Notes: generated by a model not told the origin, from the sequence alone. 64,000 nt of DNA from Altererythrobacter sp. C41 (GCF_016803135.1 NZ_JAEVFE010000002.1:372001-436000); one strand, 5' to 3'; shown: positions 1 through 9,875, numbered from the stretch's first letter. Numbers and translations are program-made.

Positions 1-192
1 CAGCAGGCAGCCCGAGGTGTCGGTGTCGAGCCGGTGGACGGGCATCGGCGCACGCTGGAAGCCGAGCTTCAGATCATCGAGCTGATCCTCCAGCGACCGG
101 CCGCCCTTGCGCGGACGTTCGATCGGCAACCCGCCCGGTTTGTCGATGACCAGCGCTTCGCCGTCTTCGAAGAGGATATCCAGAGCGCTCAT
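1..192 (-). CDS. RluA-family RNA pseudouridine synthase (partial, C-terminus outside window)
   Basis: The first 64 residues of a pseudouridine synthase are visible; the rest lies beyond position 1. The catalytic signature HRLDTDTSG sits at residues 53-61, and its Asp is the nucleophile of the RluA/RsuA families. An N-terminal stretch ([11 protein letters not shown]) matches the usual substrate-loop region just after the start. The ATG at 192-190 gives the expected short N-terminus without an S4 domain. These enzymes isomerise specific uridines in rRNA or tRNA; which site cannot be told from this fragment. Confidence 0.85.
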   Translation of the reverse strand, partial: MSALDILFEDGEALVIDKPGGLPIERPRKGGRSLEDQLDDLKLGFQRAPMPVHRLDTDTSGCLL

Positions 193-313
193 TGCCAACC
201 TTCCGTTCGCCCCCGAGCTTGTCGAAGGGCTGTTCCTGTGTCCAGCGCGCCCGCTAGAGGAAAGGAAGGGCGTTGGCCAAGGTCGTCTCCCGGCGCTTGG
301 ACCAACGAGGGCG

Positions 314-2125
314 CTAGAGCGCGAGTTCCGCCCGCATCACGCCGCGCAGGGCATTGCCGACCAGGAAACCGCCTTCGAGATCGGCGAGCGTGAGTTCGGC
401 CTCGCGGGCCTCGCCCCGCTCGATCAGCGCCCGCCGCGCCACTCCCGGCAACAGCCCGAGCCGTGCGGGCGGCGTCAGCAGGATGCCGCCGCGCTCGACG
501 TAGAGGTTGGTGAAGCTGCCTTCCGTCGCAAGGCCGTCGTCGCGCACGAACAGCGTTTCGACTGCGCCGGCATCGCGGGCTACGGCCAGCGCGTCCTCGT
601 AGAAGCCGCGGTCGCTGGTCTTGTGCCGGAGGCGCCAGTCGCCCGGGTCGACCGGCAGCGGCAGCGCGATGCAGCGCACCGGCTCGCCCAGCAGCGGCGG
701 CAAATCGCGCGCCTCGACGGCAATCGCACCGCTGCGGGCGCAGAGCAGGCGCACGCAGGAAGGGCGCTCGAGCTCGAAGCACAGCGCATGGATCCGGTTG
801 CGTGCCACATGGCGGTCGAAGGCGAAGCCGAGCGCCGCGGCGCTTGCCTTCATCCGCTCCAGATGCCCCTCGATCAGCGCTATGCCCTCTTCGGGCGTGA
901 AGCGCATGGTCTCGATCAGGTCGAACGCGGGCGCCGTGTGACCCGGCGAACTGCGCCTGGCGAAGCCGCCCTTGAGCACCGCCTCGCGCCACTCGGTCAG
1001 CGGCTCGCTGTCGGCGACGATCGCCGAGCCGACGCCGAGCGTGGCGGAGCCTTGCGCGTTCTCGACCGGCGTCAGCCGCAGCGTGCGGATGGCGACATTG
1101 AAGGCCGCATCGCCATCAGGGCCGATCCGGCCGATGGCGCCGCAATAGGGGCCGCGGGCATCGCGTTCGACTTCGGCGATCAGTTCCATCGCGCGGATCT
1201 TGGGGGCGCCGGTGATCGAGCCGCAGGGGAAGATCGCGCGCACGAGGTCCGCCGCGCCCTTCCCCTCGGCCAGTGCGGCGCGCACGGTGGTGACCATCTG
1301 GTGGACGGTCGGATAGCTTTCGACCGCGAACGGTGCGTCGACGCGCACGCTGCCCGGCGCGGCCACGCGCGACAGGTCGTTGCGCATCAGGTCGACGATC
1401 ATCAGATTCTCGGCCCGGTCCTTGGCCGAGGCGGCGAGATCGTCTGCCAGCGCGCGGTCCTCTGCCGGATCGTCCGAGCGCGGCCGCGTGCCCTTCATCG
1501 GCTTGGCTTTGGCCTCGCGTCCCTTGAGCGAGACGAACAGTTCGGGCGAGAGGCTGAGCAGCCAGTGTGCGCCGTCGAACACGGTCCCGCCATAGCCTGC
1601 CTGCGCCGCCGGGCGCAGCGCCGCGTAGAGCGCGAGCGGATCCCCGCGGTACGATCCCGCGAGCGGGAAGGTGAGATTTGCCTGATAGATATCGCCGCCG
1701 CGGATCGCCTCCTGCAGCCGGGCGAAGGCCTCGACATAGGCGCCCGGCGAAACCTGCGGATCGAGCGGCCCGAGCGAGGCATCGCCCTCGGCGCGCGCGG
1801 CGAGCCAGGCGGGCACGTCCGCGGCGGGAATGACCGTTTCCGTCTCGAACAGACCGAGCCAGACCAGCGGCCCTGCCGCTCCGGTCCTCGCCTCCGCCAG
1901 CGCGCGGAGCCTGGGTTCGAGCGCCAGCCCCGCCTCGTAAGCCAAGAAACCCGCCAGCCAGCCCCCGCGCTCGGCCCGCGCTGCATCGGCCGCGGCAAGC
2001 ACGGCTTCGACCTCGCCCGGCTGGCGCGCGACGAAGATCTCCGCCGCGTTCTCGTAGAAATGCGCGTCGGCCGCGCTCTCGGCGCGCGCATCGTCGAGCA
2101 GCACGAAGGGTGTTCGCTCTCCCAT
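314..2125 (-). CDS. pabBC: Fused aminodeoxychorismate synthase component I / aminodeoxychorismate lyase (PabB-PabC)
   Basis: This bifunctional folate-pathway enzyme has 603 residues. The first about 385 residues are a chorismate-binding PabB domain. They carry the lysine of MKGT near 211, [10 protein letters not shown] near 245-254 and GSITGAPK at 302-309. The remainder is a class IV PLP aminotransferase-fold PabC domain with the HKTSDRGF lysine near 493. Together they make 4-amino-4-deoxychorismate from chorismate, with ammonia from a separate PabA glutaminase, and release p-aminobenzoate and pyruvate. The start at 2125 (MGERTPF) is preferred over an in-frame ATG 36 bp upstream, but both are possible. 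The next gene diverges from it about 70 bp away. The fusion itself is well known in alphaproteobacteria. Confidence 0.92.
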   Translation of the reverse strand: MGERTPFVLLDDARAESAADAHFYENAAEIFVARQPGEVEAVLAAADAARAERGGWLAGFLAYEAGLALEPRLRALAEARTGAAGPLVWLGLFETETVIPAADVPAWLAARAEGDASLGPLDPQVSPGAYVEAFARLQEAIRGGDIYQANLTFPLAGSYRGDPLALYAALRPAAQAGYGGTVFDGAHWLLSLSPELFVSLKGREAKAKPMKGTRPRSDDPAEDRALADDLAASAKDRAENLMIVDLMRNDLSRVAAPGSVRVDAPFAVESYPTVHQMVTTVRAALAEGKGAADLVRAIFPCGSITGAPKIRAMELIAEVERDARGPYCGAIGRIGPDGDAAFNVAIRTLRLTPVENAQGSATLGVGSAIVADSEPLTEWREAVLKGGFARRSSPGHTAPAFDLIETMRFTPEEGIALIEGHLERMKASAAALGFAFDRHVARNRIHALCFELERPSCVRLLCARSGAIAVEARDLPPLLGEPVRCIALPLPVDPGDWRLRHKTSDRGFYEDALAVARDAGAVETLFVRDDGLATEGSFTNLYVERGGILLTPPARLGLLPGVARRALIERGEAREAELTLADLEGGFLVGNALRGVMRAELAL

Positions 2126-2194
2126 CGCCCCCGCCTTAGGGTCCGGAGCCCTATCCGCCAAGCCGGGAACTTGCGGCGCGCGAACGCCTGCGCC

Positions 2195-3802
2195 ATGCCT
2201 GATCCGATCGTGGCGGGAGAATCATACGTGAGCGAAATCTTTCTCGGGCTGGCCGGCAATGGCGAGAAGCAGTTCCTCAACCTTCGGCGCGCCAACCGCC
2301 ACGGGCTCATTGCCGGTGCGACCGGCACCGGCAAGACGGTCACCCTCCAAGGGCTGGCCGAGAGCTTTTCCGCCCAGGGCGTGCCGGTCTTCGTCGCGGA
2401 CGTGAAGGGCGATCTCTCCGGCATCGCCATGGCCGGCTCCCCGACCTTCAAGAACGCCGACAAGCTGGAGGAGCGGGCGAAGGAACTGGGCATGGAAGAC
2501 TATGCCTATTCCGACAACCCGGCGATTTTCTGGGATCTCTACGGCGAGCAGGGGCATCCGATCCGGACGACGATCTCGGAGATGGGGCCACTGCTCCTCG
2601 CCCGGCTGCTCGATCTCAACGAGACGCAGGAGGGTGTGCTGCAGATCGTCTTCCGTCACGCCGACGACCACGGGCTGCTGCTGCTCGACCTCGGCGACCT
2701 GCAGGCGATGCTCGCCTGGTGTGCGGAGAATTCCAAGGAGCTCAGCGCCAGGTACGGCAACGTCACCAAGGCCAGCGTCGGCACGATCCAGCGCCAGCTC
2801 CTGAGCTTCGAAAGCCAGGGCGCGGACCGGTTCTTCGGCGAACCGGCGCTGGAGATCGACGATTTCCTGAAGGTCGACGAGCAGGGGCGCGGCTTCATCA
2901 ACGTCCTCGCCGCCGACAAGCTCATGCGCAGCCCGAAGCTCTACGCGACCTTCCTGCTCTGGCTACTGGCCGAACTGTTCGAGAGCCTGCCCGAAGTCGG
3001 CGACCCCGAGAAACCCAAACTGGTGTTCTTCTTCGACGAGGCTCACCTGCTGTTCGACGACGCGCCCAAGGCCCTGCAGGACAAGATCGAGCAGGTTGTG
3101 CGGCTGATCCGCTCGAAAGGGGTGGGCGTCTATTTCGTCACCCAGAACCCGATCGACATTCCCGAGGAAGTCGCCGGGCAGCTCGGCAACCGTGTGCAGC
3201 ACGCGCTGCGCGCCTTCACCCCGCGCGACCAGAAGGCGATCCGCGCCGCGGCCGAGACATTCCGCATCAACCCCGAGCTCGATGTCGAGACGGCGATCAC
3301 CGAGCTCAAGGTCGGCGAGGCGCTCGTCTCCACGCTGCTCGAGGACGGCGCCCCCTCGATCGTTCAGCGCACACTGATCAAGCCGCCACGCAGCCGCCTG
3401 GGTCCGGTGACCGAGAAGGAACGGGCGATCGTGCAGTCGGTCAGCCCGGTGGCGGGCAAGTACGACACCGCTATCGACCGCGAGAGCGCGGAGGAAGTGC
3501 TCGCGCAGAAAGCCGCCGATGCCGTCGCGACGGCCGAGGAAGTCGAGGAGAAGGGACGCGACGAGGTCGAGAAGCGTCCGCGCAAGAGCACCTCGATCTG
3601 GGGCAAGGCGTTGAAGCGCGCGCTGGGCGCGGCGACCGGCTCGGGCGCGTCGATCGCGGCGAGCACGATCACGGGGCGCAAGTCGCGCGCGAACCCGATG
3701 AAGACCGCCGCATCCTCGGGCCTCGGCTCGCTGGCGACTGATCTTGCCGGTCCGCTCGCCGGCCGCTTCGTCCGCAACCTGATCGGCGGGCTGATGCGCT
3801 AG
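2195..3802 (+). CDS. HerA-like helicase/ATPase of the DUF853 family
   Basis: A 535-residue P-loop ATPase of the HerA/FtsK superfamily. Walker A is GATGTGKT at residues 41-48 and Walker B is VFFFDEAH at 276-283, followed by a FVTQNP sensor-like motif. The C-terminal about 90 residues are charged and then small-residue rich (GSGAS, ASTITG), probably flexible. The DUF853 family is widespread but its role is poorly defined; a function in DNA processing or translocation is inferred from homology only. The open frame continues far upstream antisense to pabBC, so the start was set at the ATG after that gene's promoter region; a GTG at 2228 is an alternative. Its stop overlaps the convergent cupin gene by 4 bp. 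Confidence 0.88.
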   Translation: MPDPIVAGESYVSEIFLGLAGNGEKQFLNLRRANRHGLIAGATGTGKTVTLQGLAESFSAQGVPVFVADVKGDLSGIAMAGSPTFKNADKLEERAKELGMEDYAYSDNPAIFWDLYGEQGHPIRTTISEMGPLLLARLLDLNETQEGVLQIVFRHADDHGLLLLDLGDLQAMLAWCAENSKELSARYGNVTKASVGTIQRQLLSFESQGADRFFGEPALEIDDFLKVDEQGRGFINVLAADKLMRSPKLYATFLLWLLAELFESLPEVGDPEKPKLVFFFDEAHLLFDDAPKALQDKIEQVVRLIRSKGVGVYFVTQNPIDIPEEVAGQLGNRVQHALRAFTPRDQKAIRAAAETFRINPELDVETAITELKVGEALVSTLLEDGAPSIVQRTLIKPPRSRLGPVTEKERAIVQSVSPVAGKYDTAIDRESAEEVLAQKAADAVATAEEVEEKGRDEVEKRPRKSTSIWGKALKRALGAATGSGASIAASTITGRKSRANPMKTAASSGLGSLATDLAGPLAGRFVRNLIGGLMR

Positions 3803-4266
3803 GGCGCCCGCTTGGCGGGGTAACGCGTGCCGTCCTTGTGCGCATAGCCCTCGGCATCGAACTTCAGATCGATGTCGGGATATTCGCCGTGGTCGGCCGA
3901 GCGGTCGCCTGCGCTGATCGCGACGAACACGCAGTCGCTTCCGCTGCGGTTCTGCAGGTGATGTCCGTCGCGCACCCCTTTGGGCCAGGCGGCGAGGTCG
4001 CCCGCGCGCAGTACGGTCTCGCCGCCGTCCTCCACCAGCACGGCCTCTCCCGAGATCATCACCAGCAACTCGTCCTCCGCCGCGTGCCAGTGGCGCTGCG
4101 ACGACCAGCCGCCGGGCTTCAGCACGACATGGCTCGCGCCCATTTCGGTAAGGCCCGCGCCGGGGGCGAGGCGGCGATACCAACGACCCTGCACCTCGTG
4201 ATCGTAGGGCGCGGGATAGCCGGTGGCGTTGGTCTGCGCGATGGCGTCGAGTTCGAGCTTGGGCAT
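3799..4266 (-). CDS. Cupin-domain protein
   Basis: A single-domain cupin of 155 residues. The two cupin motifs are visible: HWHAAEDE around 59-66 gives His59, His61 and Glu65, and a later HHLQN supplies the last His near 102, a complete metal-binding set. The fold is a small beta-barrel often found in isomerases, dioxygenases or sugar/auxin-binding-like proteins; the substrate cannot be inferred. It converges on the HerA-like gene with a 4-bp overlap and diverges from dapE, 53 bp away. Confidence 0.8.
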   Translation of the reverse strand: MPKLELDAIAQTNATGYPAPYDHEVQGRWYRRLAPGAGLTEMGASHVVLKPGGWSSQRHWHAAEDELLVMISGEAVLVEDGGETVLRAGDLAAWPKGVRDGHHLQNRSGSDCVFVAISAGDRSADHGEYPDIDLKFDAEGYAHKDGTRYPAKRAP

Positions 4267-4319
4267 GGAACGACTCCGATGGGTGGTAAGCGGCGATTTG
4301 CTCGTCTAACCCCCGCGCG

Positions 4320-5447
4320 ATGACCGACGCCAGCCTGCTTGCCGAAAAGCTGATCGCCGCGCCCAGCGTGACCCCGGCGACCGGCCAAGTGTTCGACGTG
4401 CTGGAGGCGATGCTGGCGCCCCTCGGCTTCGAGGTACACCGCTTCGTGCGCGGTGAGGTGCCGGACGGGCCGGTCGAGAACCTCTTCGCGATCCGCGCGG
4501 GTCCCGCGGGATCGAAGCACTTCGCATTCGCGGGTCACCTCGATGTCGTCCCTCCGGGAGAAGGCTGGACCAGCGCGCCTTTCGCGCCCGAGCGGCGGGG
4601 CGATCTGCTCTACGGCCGCGGGGCGGTCGATATGAAGGGCGCGATCGCGGCGATGGTCGCTGCCGTGGCCGAGGTGCCCCGTGATGCCGGCACGATCAGC
4701 TTCATCGTCACCGGCGACGAGGAAGGCCCGGCCGTCCATGGCACCCGCGCGCTGATCGACTTCATGCAGGAACGCGGCGACCGGCCCGACCTGTGCCTCG
4801 TCGGCGAACCGACCAGCGTGAACCGTCTTGGCGACATGATGAAGATCGGCCGCCGCGGCTCGGTCAATATCTGGCTCGAGGTCGAGGGCACGCAGGGCCA
4901 CGTCGCCTATCCGCACAACGCCGACAATCCGATCCCGAAGCTGGTTGCGATCCTGGCGGAGCTCGATGCGCTGGTGCTCGACGAAGGGACCGAGTGGTTC
5001 CAGCCGTCGAACCTGGAGATCACCGATCTCGAAGTCGGCAATCCTGCGCATAACGTGATCCCGGCCAAGGCGACGGCACGCATCTCGATCCGCTTCAACG
5101 ACCGGCACAGCGGCGCCTCGCTGTCCGAAATGGTCGCCGCGGTCGCCGCGAAGCACGGCGGAACCGCGCTTCCGATCATCTCGGGTGAGCCGTTCCTGAC
5201 GCCGCCGGGCGAATTCTCGCAGATGATCGCAGATGCGGTCGAGGCCGAGGCCGGTCTCGTGCCCGAAGCCTCGACCACCGGCGGTACGTCGGACGCGCGG
5301 TTCCTGCGCGCCGTCTGCCCGGTGATCGAGTTCGGGCTGTGCAACGCCACGATGCACAAGCGCGACGAGGCGGTGGCGCTGGCGGACCTCGATGCGCTAG
5401 GCCGCATCTACGCGCGCATCGCCGCAGCGGCGCTGGGCAAACGATAA
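4320..5447 (+). CDS. dapE: Succinyl-diaminopimelate desuccinylase DapE
   Basis: M20-family dinuclear zinc hydrolase of 375 residues, the normal DapE length. It hydrolyses N-succinyl-LL-2,6-diaminopimelate in lysine and peptidoglycan precursor synthesis. Metal ligands and catalytic residues are in place: H73 and D75 in AGHLDVVPP, D104 in RGAVDMKG, E134-E135 in TGDEEGP, and a C-terminal TGGTSDARF and EFGLCN region typical of DapE rather than other M20 enzymes. dapB lies about 2.1 kb downstream on the other strand, so two DAP-pathway genes share this segment but not a transcript. The symporter gene follows after 25 bp and may be co-transcribed. Confidence 0.96.
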   Translation: MTDASLLAEKLIAAPSVTPATGQVFDVLEAMLAPLGFEVHRFVRGEVPDGPVENLFAIRAGPAGSKHFAFAGHLDVVPPGEGWTSAPFAPERRGDLLYGRGAVDMKGAIAAMVAAVAEVPRDAGTISFIVTGDEEGPAVHGTRALIDFMQERGDRPDLCLVGEPTSVNRLGDMMKIGRRGSVNIWLEVEGTQGHVAYPHNADNPIPKLVAILAELDALVLDEGTEWFQPSNLEITDLEVGNPAHNVIPAKATARISIRFNDRHSGASLSEMVAAVAAKHGGTALPIISGEPFLTPPGEFSQMIADAVEAEAGLVPEASTTGGTSDARFLRAVCPVIEFGLCNATMHKRDEAVALADLDALGRIYARIAAAALGKR

Positions 5448-5472
5448 GACGATACCGGAGGGGAAGCGAGAC

Positions 5473-6804
5473 ATGGCAAGCCAGGACGCAGCGGAGATCG
5501 CCGCAGGCGCCGCACCGACGGGACAGGGCAAGCTGCAGTGGCGGATCCTCGTCGGCTTCGTCGCCGGCCTGATCGCGGGCCTGCTCGCCTATACCTTCGC
5601 GCGCGACGCGGCCTGGGTCGAATCGATCGTGACCTACGTCACCAATCCGATCGGGCAGATCTTCCTGCGCCTGCTGTTCATGCTCGTGATCCCGCTGCTG
5701 TTCAGCGCGCTGGTGGTCGGCATTGCCGAAATGGGCGAGGTCAGATCGCTGGGAAGAGTCGGCCTGAGGACGCTACTCTACACCGTCGTCGTCTCGTCGA
5801 TCGCGGTCGCGATCTCGATCGCGCTGGTCAATCTGATCAAACCGGGCGAGGGGATCGATCCGGCGGCCGCCGCCGAGCTGCTGGCCGAAGGGGCGGAGGG
5901 CGCCTCCAGCATCGTCCGCGCGAGCGCCGAGAGTCAGGCGGGCGTCAACCAGGTCATCGCCATCGTGCCGAGCAACGTGGTCGCCGCGATGTCGTCCAAC
6001 GACATTCTCGCGGTCATGTTCTTCGCACTGTTCTTCGGCATCGGCCTGCTGCTCGTCCAGACGCGCCGGACCGAAACGCTCAAGGACGCGATCGAGGGCG
6101 TGTTCGAAGTGGCGATGAAGCTGATTGGTTTCGTCATCCAGCTCGCGCCGATCGCCATCTTCTGTTTCATGTTCAACCTGACCGCGCAGTTCGGGTGGGA
6201 TCTGCTGTTCAAGCTCGCCGCGTTCGTGGGCGTCGTGCTGCTGGCGCTCGGCATCCAGATGTTCGGCGTCTTCCCCGCGATCCTGAAGTTCGTCGCCAGG
6301 AAGAGCCCGGTCGCGTTCTTCCGCGAGACGCGCGAGGCGAGCGTCATGGCGTTCTCGACCGCCAGTTCGAACGCGACGCTGCCCACGGCGCTGCGCGTCG
6401 CCGACACGGAGCTGGGTCTGCCGCGCCGCATCGCGCGCTTCGTGCTGACCATCGGCGCGACCGCCAACCAGAACGGCACCGCGATGTTTGAAGGCGTGAC
6501 GGTACTGTTCCTTGCCCAGTTCTTCGGCGTCGAGCTCTCGCTGATGGATCAGGCCTTCGTCATGCTGATCTGCATCCTCGCCGGTATCGGCACCGCCGGC
6601 GTGCCGGGCGGCTCGCTGCCGGTGATCGCGCTGATCCTGGCGGGCGTGGGCGTCGACCCGGCCGGCATCGGGCTGATTCTCGGCGTCGACCGCTTCCTCG
6701 ACATGTGCCGCACGACGCTTAACGTCGTCGGCGACCTTGTTGCGGCGCAGACTATCTCGACGCTTTCGCCCGACTTGCCGGCGGAGAAGGCCGGGGCGGC
6801 TTAG
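5473..6804 (+). CDS. Dicarboxylate/amino acid:cation symporter (DAACS family)
   Basis: A 443-residue inner-membrane carrier of the glutamate/C4-dicarboxylate family. It has the usual hydrophobic helices, a serine-rich hairpin 1 motif (STASSNATLP near 293-302), the transmembrane 7 signature in the variant form NQNGTAM (classically NMDGT), and AGVPGG in hairpin 2. The late motif DRFLDMCRTTLNVVGD holds the Asp and Arg that contact substrate in GltPh-like carriers. Substrate (glutamate/aspartate or C4 acids) is not resolvable. An RBS-like GGAGGGG precedes the ATG. A palindromic repeat lies directly downstream. Confidence 0.92.
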   Translation: MASQDAAEIAAGAAPTGQGKLQWRILVGFVAGLIAGLLAYTFARDAAWVESIVTYVTNPIGQIFLRLLFMLVIPLLFSALVVGIAEMGEVRSLGRVGLRTLLYTVVVSSIAVAISIALVNLIKPGEGIDPAAAAELLAEGAEGASSIVRASAESQAGVNQVIAIVPSNVVAAMSSNDILAVMFFALFFGIGLLLVQTRRTETLKDAIEGVFEVAMKLIGFVIQLAPIAIFCFMFNLTAQFGWDLLFKLAAFVGVVLLALGIQMFGVFPAILKFVARKSPVAFFRETREASVMAFSTASSNATLPTALRVADTELGLPRRIARFVLTIGATANQNGTAMFEGVTVLFLAQFFGVELSLMDQAFVMLICILAGIGTAGVPGGSLPVIALILAGVGVDPAGIGLILGVDRFLDMCRTTLNVVGDLVAAQTISTLSPDLPAEKAGAA

Positions 6805-6825
6805 ACTTCCAGGTTCTCTCCAATC

Positions 6826-6915
6826 GTCATGCTGAACTTGTTTCAGCATCCATCGTGCTCTCTGCGCGACCTACGCAGGTGGAGAAATGGGCCCTGAACC
6901 AAGTTCAGAGTGACG
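6826..6915. repeat. 90-bp intergenic inverted-repeat element
   Basis: The element starts and ends with 15-bp arms that match at 13 positions when one is reversed (6826-6840 against 6901-6915, GTCATGCTGAACTTG type). The left arm also folds on itself (TGCTGAA / TTCAGCA). It lies between the convergent symporter and nth genes. Related arms occur at 40235-40260, 40321-40347 and 40694-40719. Confidence 0.8.
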
Positions 6916-6927
6916 GGTCGGACAGGT

Positions 6928-7578
6928 TCACCGCCCTTTCGGCTTCTCCAGCACCTTCTGCTTGAAGGCGCACAAATCCACCACCGGGCAGCGCCAGCAT
7001 TCGGGCAGCCGCGCCTTGCAGATGTAGCGGCCGTGCAGGATCAGCCAGTGGTGCGCGTGCAGGCGGAACGGCTGCGGGACGCGCTTCTCCAGCTTGGCCT
7101 CGACTTGTTCGGGCGTCTTGCCCCTGGCCAGACCCGCGCGGTTGCCGACGCGGAAGATGTGGGTGTCGACCGCGAAGGTTTCCTGCCCGAACCAGCAGTT
7201 GAGCACGACGTTCGCGGTCTTGCGGCCGACGCCGGGGAGCCTGACGAGTTCCTCCCGCGTATCGGGCACTTCGCCGCCGAATTCGTCGATCAGCATCTGT
7301 GAGAGCGCGATGACGTTCTTGGCCTTCGAGTTGAACAGGCCGATCGTCTTGATGTGCTCTTTCAGTCCCTCCTCGCCGAGCGCGACCATCTGCTCCGGCG
7401 TCTCGACTTCGGCGAAGAGCCTGCGCGTCGCCTTGTTGACGCCGACGTCGGTCGCCTGCGCCGACAGCGCGACCGCGACGACGAGCTGATAGGCATTGCC
7501 GTATTCGAGCTCGGTCTCGGGCGCTAGGTTGTCCTCCGCCAGGCGGCGGAAGAACTCGAATATCTCGTCCTTGGTCAT
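6928..7578 (-). CDS. nth: Endonuclease III (DNA glycosylase/AP lyase)
   Basis: A 216-residue base-excision repair enzyme that removes oxidised pyrimidines and cleaves the abasic strand. The helix-hairpin-helix LPGVGRKTA carries the catalytic Lys and the following AVDTHIFRV the catalytic Asp. The C-terminal iron-sulfur loop reads Cys-X6-Cys-X2-Cys-X5-Cys, exactly the family spacing for a [4Fe-4S] cluster. The start MTKDEIF was chosen because its ATG overlaps the dapB stop by 4 bp, showing translational coupling; the longer open frame only reads dapB out of frame. Confidence 0.97.
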   Translation of the reverse strand: MTKDEIFEFFRRLAEDNLAPETELEYGNAYQLVVAVALSAQATDVGVNKATRRLFAEVETPEQMVALGEEGLKEHIKTIGLFNSKAKNVIALSQMLIDEFGGEVPDTREELVRLPGVGRKTANVVLNCWFGQETFAVDTHIFRVGNRAGLARGKTPEQVEAKLEKRVPQPFRLHAHHWLILHGRYICKARLPECWRCPVVDLCAFKQKVLEKPKGR

Positions 7579-8312
7579 CGTGCGGTGGGGTCGAGCACGT
7601 CGTCCATGGTGTAGCGGCCCGGCGCGCGGCCGATCAGCCATTCGGCTGCCCTGATCGCGCCGCGTGCGAAGATCATCCGGTTCTCGGCGCCATGCGAGAG
7701 GATCAGGCGCTCCTCCTCGCCCGCAAGGATCACGCTGTGCTCACCCGCGATCGTGCCGCCGCGCAGGGCCGCGAAGCCGATCGCGCCCTGCCGGCGCTCG
7801 CCGGTATGGCCGTCGCGGCCGCTCTCGCGATGGGCGGCAAGCTCGATCCCGCGCCCCTGCGCCGCCGCTTCGCCCAGCAGGAGGGCGGTGCCGGAGGGGG
7901 CGTCGACCTTGCGGCGGTGGTGCATCTCGACGATCTCGATGTCCCATTCGGGCCCGAGCCTCGCCGCCGCCTCGCGCACGAGCTGCGCCAGCACAGTCAC
8001 GCCGAGCGAAGTGTTGCCGGTCTGGAGAACGGCGATGGCGCGCGCGACATTGTCGATCGCGGTGTGATGGCGCTCCTCGAGGCCTGTCGTACCGATGAGG
8101 ATCGGAATGCCGGCGCCGATCGCCGCATGGACGTTCGCCTCCAGTGCCACGGGGGCCGAAAAGTCGACCAGCACGTCGCTGCGGTCGGCGAGCGCGGCCG
8201 GATCACCCCCGCGATCGACCCCGCCAGCATATTCGTGCCCGGCATCCGCGATCGCGCGAACGAGCGCCTGTCCCATGCGTCCTTCGCTGCCGATGATGCC
8301 GATGCGTGCCAT
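7575..8312 (-). CDS. dapB: 4-hydroxy-tetrahydrodipicolinate reductase DapB
   Basis: A 245-residue NAD(P)H-dependent reductase of lysine/diaminopimelate biosynthesis. The N-terminal Rossmann motif GIIGSEGRMG binds the cofactor. The family signature EMHHRRKVDAPSGTA contains the catalytic His pair and Lys. The length is normal, if slightly short. It is the first gene of a dapB-nth pair (4-bp overlap). It diverges from the sirtuin gene with only 26 bp between start codons, so the two promoters must overlap or reach into the coding regions. Confidence 0.97.
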   Translation of the reverse strand: MARIGIIGSEGRMGQALVRAIADAGHEYAGGVDRGGDPAALADRSDVLVDFSAPVALEANVHAAIGAGIPILIGTTGLEERHHTAIDNVARAIAVLQTGNTSLGVTVLAQLVREAAARLGPEWDIEIVEMHHRRKVDAPSGTALLLGEAAAQGRGIELAAHRESGRDGHTGERRQGAIGFAALRGGTIAGEHSVILAGEEERLILSHGAENRMIFARGAIRAAEWLIGRAPGRYTMDDVLDPTAR

Positions 8313-8338
8313 TGCGCTTCCCCGAAACCGCGTGCTTC

Positions 8339-9049
8339 ATGGCGGCCATGGCAGACATTCGCAACATCGTCATCCTCACCGGGGCCGGCGTGAGCGCCGA
8401 AAGCGGCATCGACACCTTCCGCGATGCCGGCGGGCTGTGGGAGCAGCACCGGGTGGAGGACGTCGCCACGCCCGAGGCTTTCGCGCGCGATCCGAACCTC
8501 GTGCTGCGGTTCTACGACATGCGCCGCGCGGCCATTCAGGAGAAACAGCCCAATGCCGCGCACGAGGCGCTCGGGCAGCTCGACCGCGAATGGCCGGGCG
8601 AATTGCTGATCGTCACGCAGAACGTCGACGACCTGCACGAACGCGGCGGCGCGCGGCGCGTGCTCCATATGCACGGCACGCACCTCAAGGCCTGGTGCAC
8701 GGTCTGCGACCGGCGCTCGCCCTGGACGGCGCCGCTGATCGACCGCCCGCCGTGTCCGGGCTGCGGCGAGCGGGCGCTGCGACCCGACGTCGTCTGGTTC
8801 GGCGAGATGCCGTACGAGATGGAGCGCATCTACGCCGCGCTGCGGCAGGCGGACCTGTTCGTCTCGATCGGCACCTCGGGCGCGGTCTATCCTGCGGCCG
8901 GTTTCGTCCGCGATGCGCGCGACCTCGGCATGCGGACGCTCGAACTCAATCTCGAGCGCAGCCAAGGTTCCGCCTGGTTTCACGAATCACGGCTCGGCCC
9001 TGCGAGCGAATTGGTGCCGGAGTGGGTTGAGGAGATGCTGGTGCGGTAG
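8339..9049 (+). CDS. cobB: NAD-dependent protein deacylase, sirtuin (CobB-type, class III)
   Basis: A compact 236-residue sirtuin. It has the NAD-binding GAGVSAESGI, the TQNVDDLHE motif, the catalytic HMHG, and a zinc ribbon with two Cys-X2-Cys pairs (CTVC and CPGC). A YDMRR segment matches the Tyr-X2-Arg pair that lets SIRT5/CobB-type enzymes accept succinyl-lysine, so desuccinylase activity is predicted beside deacetylation. Two ATGs (8339, 8348) are possible starts; the first is used. It faces dapB divergently. Targets cannot be inferred. Confidence 0.93.
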   Translation: MAAMADIRNIVILTGAGVSAESGIDTFRDAGGLWEQHRVEDVATPEAFARDPNLVLRFYDMRRAAIQEKQPNAAHEALGQLDREWPGELLIVTQNVDDLHERGGARRVLHMHGTHLKAWCTVCDRRSPWTAPLIDRPPCPGCGERALRPDVVWFGEMPYEMERIYAALRQADLFVSIGTSGAVYPAAGFVRDARDLGMRTLELNLERSQGSAWFHESRLGPASELVPEWVEEMLVR

Positions 9050-9051
9050 AA

Positions 9052-9831
9052 TCAATCGGTTGCCGCCTGTCCGCACGTGCGGCACTCCGGATCCTTCGCG
9101 ATGCGGAAGCTGCGCATTTCCGCCTTGAGGCCGTCGAGGACGTGTAGGCGGCTCCACCGCGGATCGCCGAATGCCGCCTTGCCGGCGAGGAGGACGCGGA
9201 TCGCGTGCATCGCGGCGAAGGTGCCGGTCCAGCCCGACATGGCGCCGAGCATGCCGTCCTCGGCGCAAGTGTCGCAATCGTCGGCATCGAAGGCGTCGCC
9301 GACGAAGCAGCGGTAGCAGGCCTCGTCTGGCAGGTGCCCCGCGAAGGCACCGATCTGGCCCTGAAAGCGACCCACGGCGGCCGAGAGGAGCGGGGTGCCG
9401 GATGCAACGCAGGCGTCCGACACCGCGAGGCGGGTGGCGAAGTTGTCGGTCCCGTCGAGCACCAGATCGGCGCCCGTGATCGCAGCGCCGGCGTTGTCGC
9501 GGGTCAGGCGCCGGTCGACCAGTTCGACCGCGAGCTCGCCGTCGAAGTTCGCCAGCCAGCGGCGTGCCGACACCGCCTTGCCGTACCCCACGTCGCGCTC
9601 GGAGTAGATCGTCTGGCGCTGGAGATTGGAGAGCTCCACTCGCCCGTCGTCGATCAGCGTGAATCGCCCCACGCCGGCGCCGGCAAGGTATTGCAGGACC
9701 GGGCTGCCGATCCCGCCCAGCCCGACCAGTGCGACATGCGCCGCGGCGAGCGCCACCTGTCCCGCGCCGCCGATCTCGGGCAGCACGATATGGCGCGCGA
9801 AGCGGTCGATGCGTTCTGGGGGAAGGGCCAT
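9052..9831 (-). CDS. moeB: MoeB/ThiF-family adenylyltransferase (E1-like)
   Basis: A 259-residue E1-like enzyme that adenylates the C-terminal glycine of a small sulfur carrier, usually MoaD or ThiS. The nucleotide-binding GLGGIGSP is followed by the DDGRVELSNLQRQ motif. Two Cys-X2-Cys pairs (CYRC and CRTC) form the structural zinc site. There is no rhodanese domain. The start MALPPERID was chosen because upstream in-frame codons only translate the inverted repeat at 9876-9953. It lies just after dnaA on the same strand; the neighbourhood does not tell MoaD from ThiS. Confidence 0.88.
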   Translation of the reverse strand: MALPPERIDRFARHIVLPEIGGAGQVALAAAHVALVGLGGIGSPVLQYLAGAGVGRFTLIDDGRVELSNLQRQTIYSERDVGYGKAVSARRWLANFDGELAVELVDRRLTRDNAGAAITGADLVLDGTDNFATRLAVSDACVASGTPLLSAAVGRFQGQIGAFAGHLPDEACYRCFVGDAFDADDCDTCAEDGMLGAMSGWTGTFAAMHAIRVLLAGKAAFGDPRWSRLHVLDGLKAEMRSFRIAKDPECRTCGQAATD

Positions 9832-9875
9832 GGGCAAGCTGTTGGCAGGCTGTGTCCAAGGTGTCGATATCTTGT

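Noticed and set aside
107-2194. Open frame of nearly 700 codons antisense to pabBC, in frame with the HerA-like gene
   Set aside because: It is the mirror of pabBC codon usage in GC-rich DNA. The translation is Arg/Ala/Glu-rich and shows no domain, whereas the opposite strand encodes a complete PabB-PabC.
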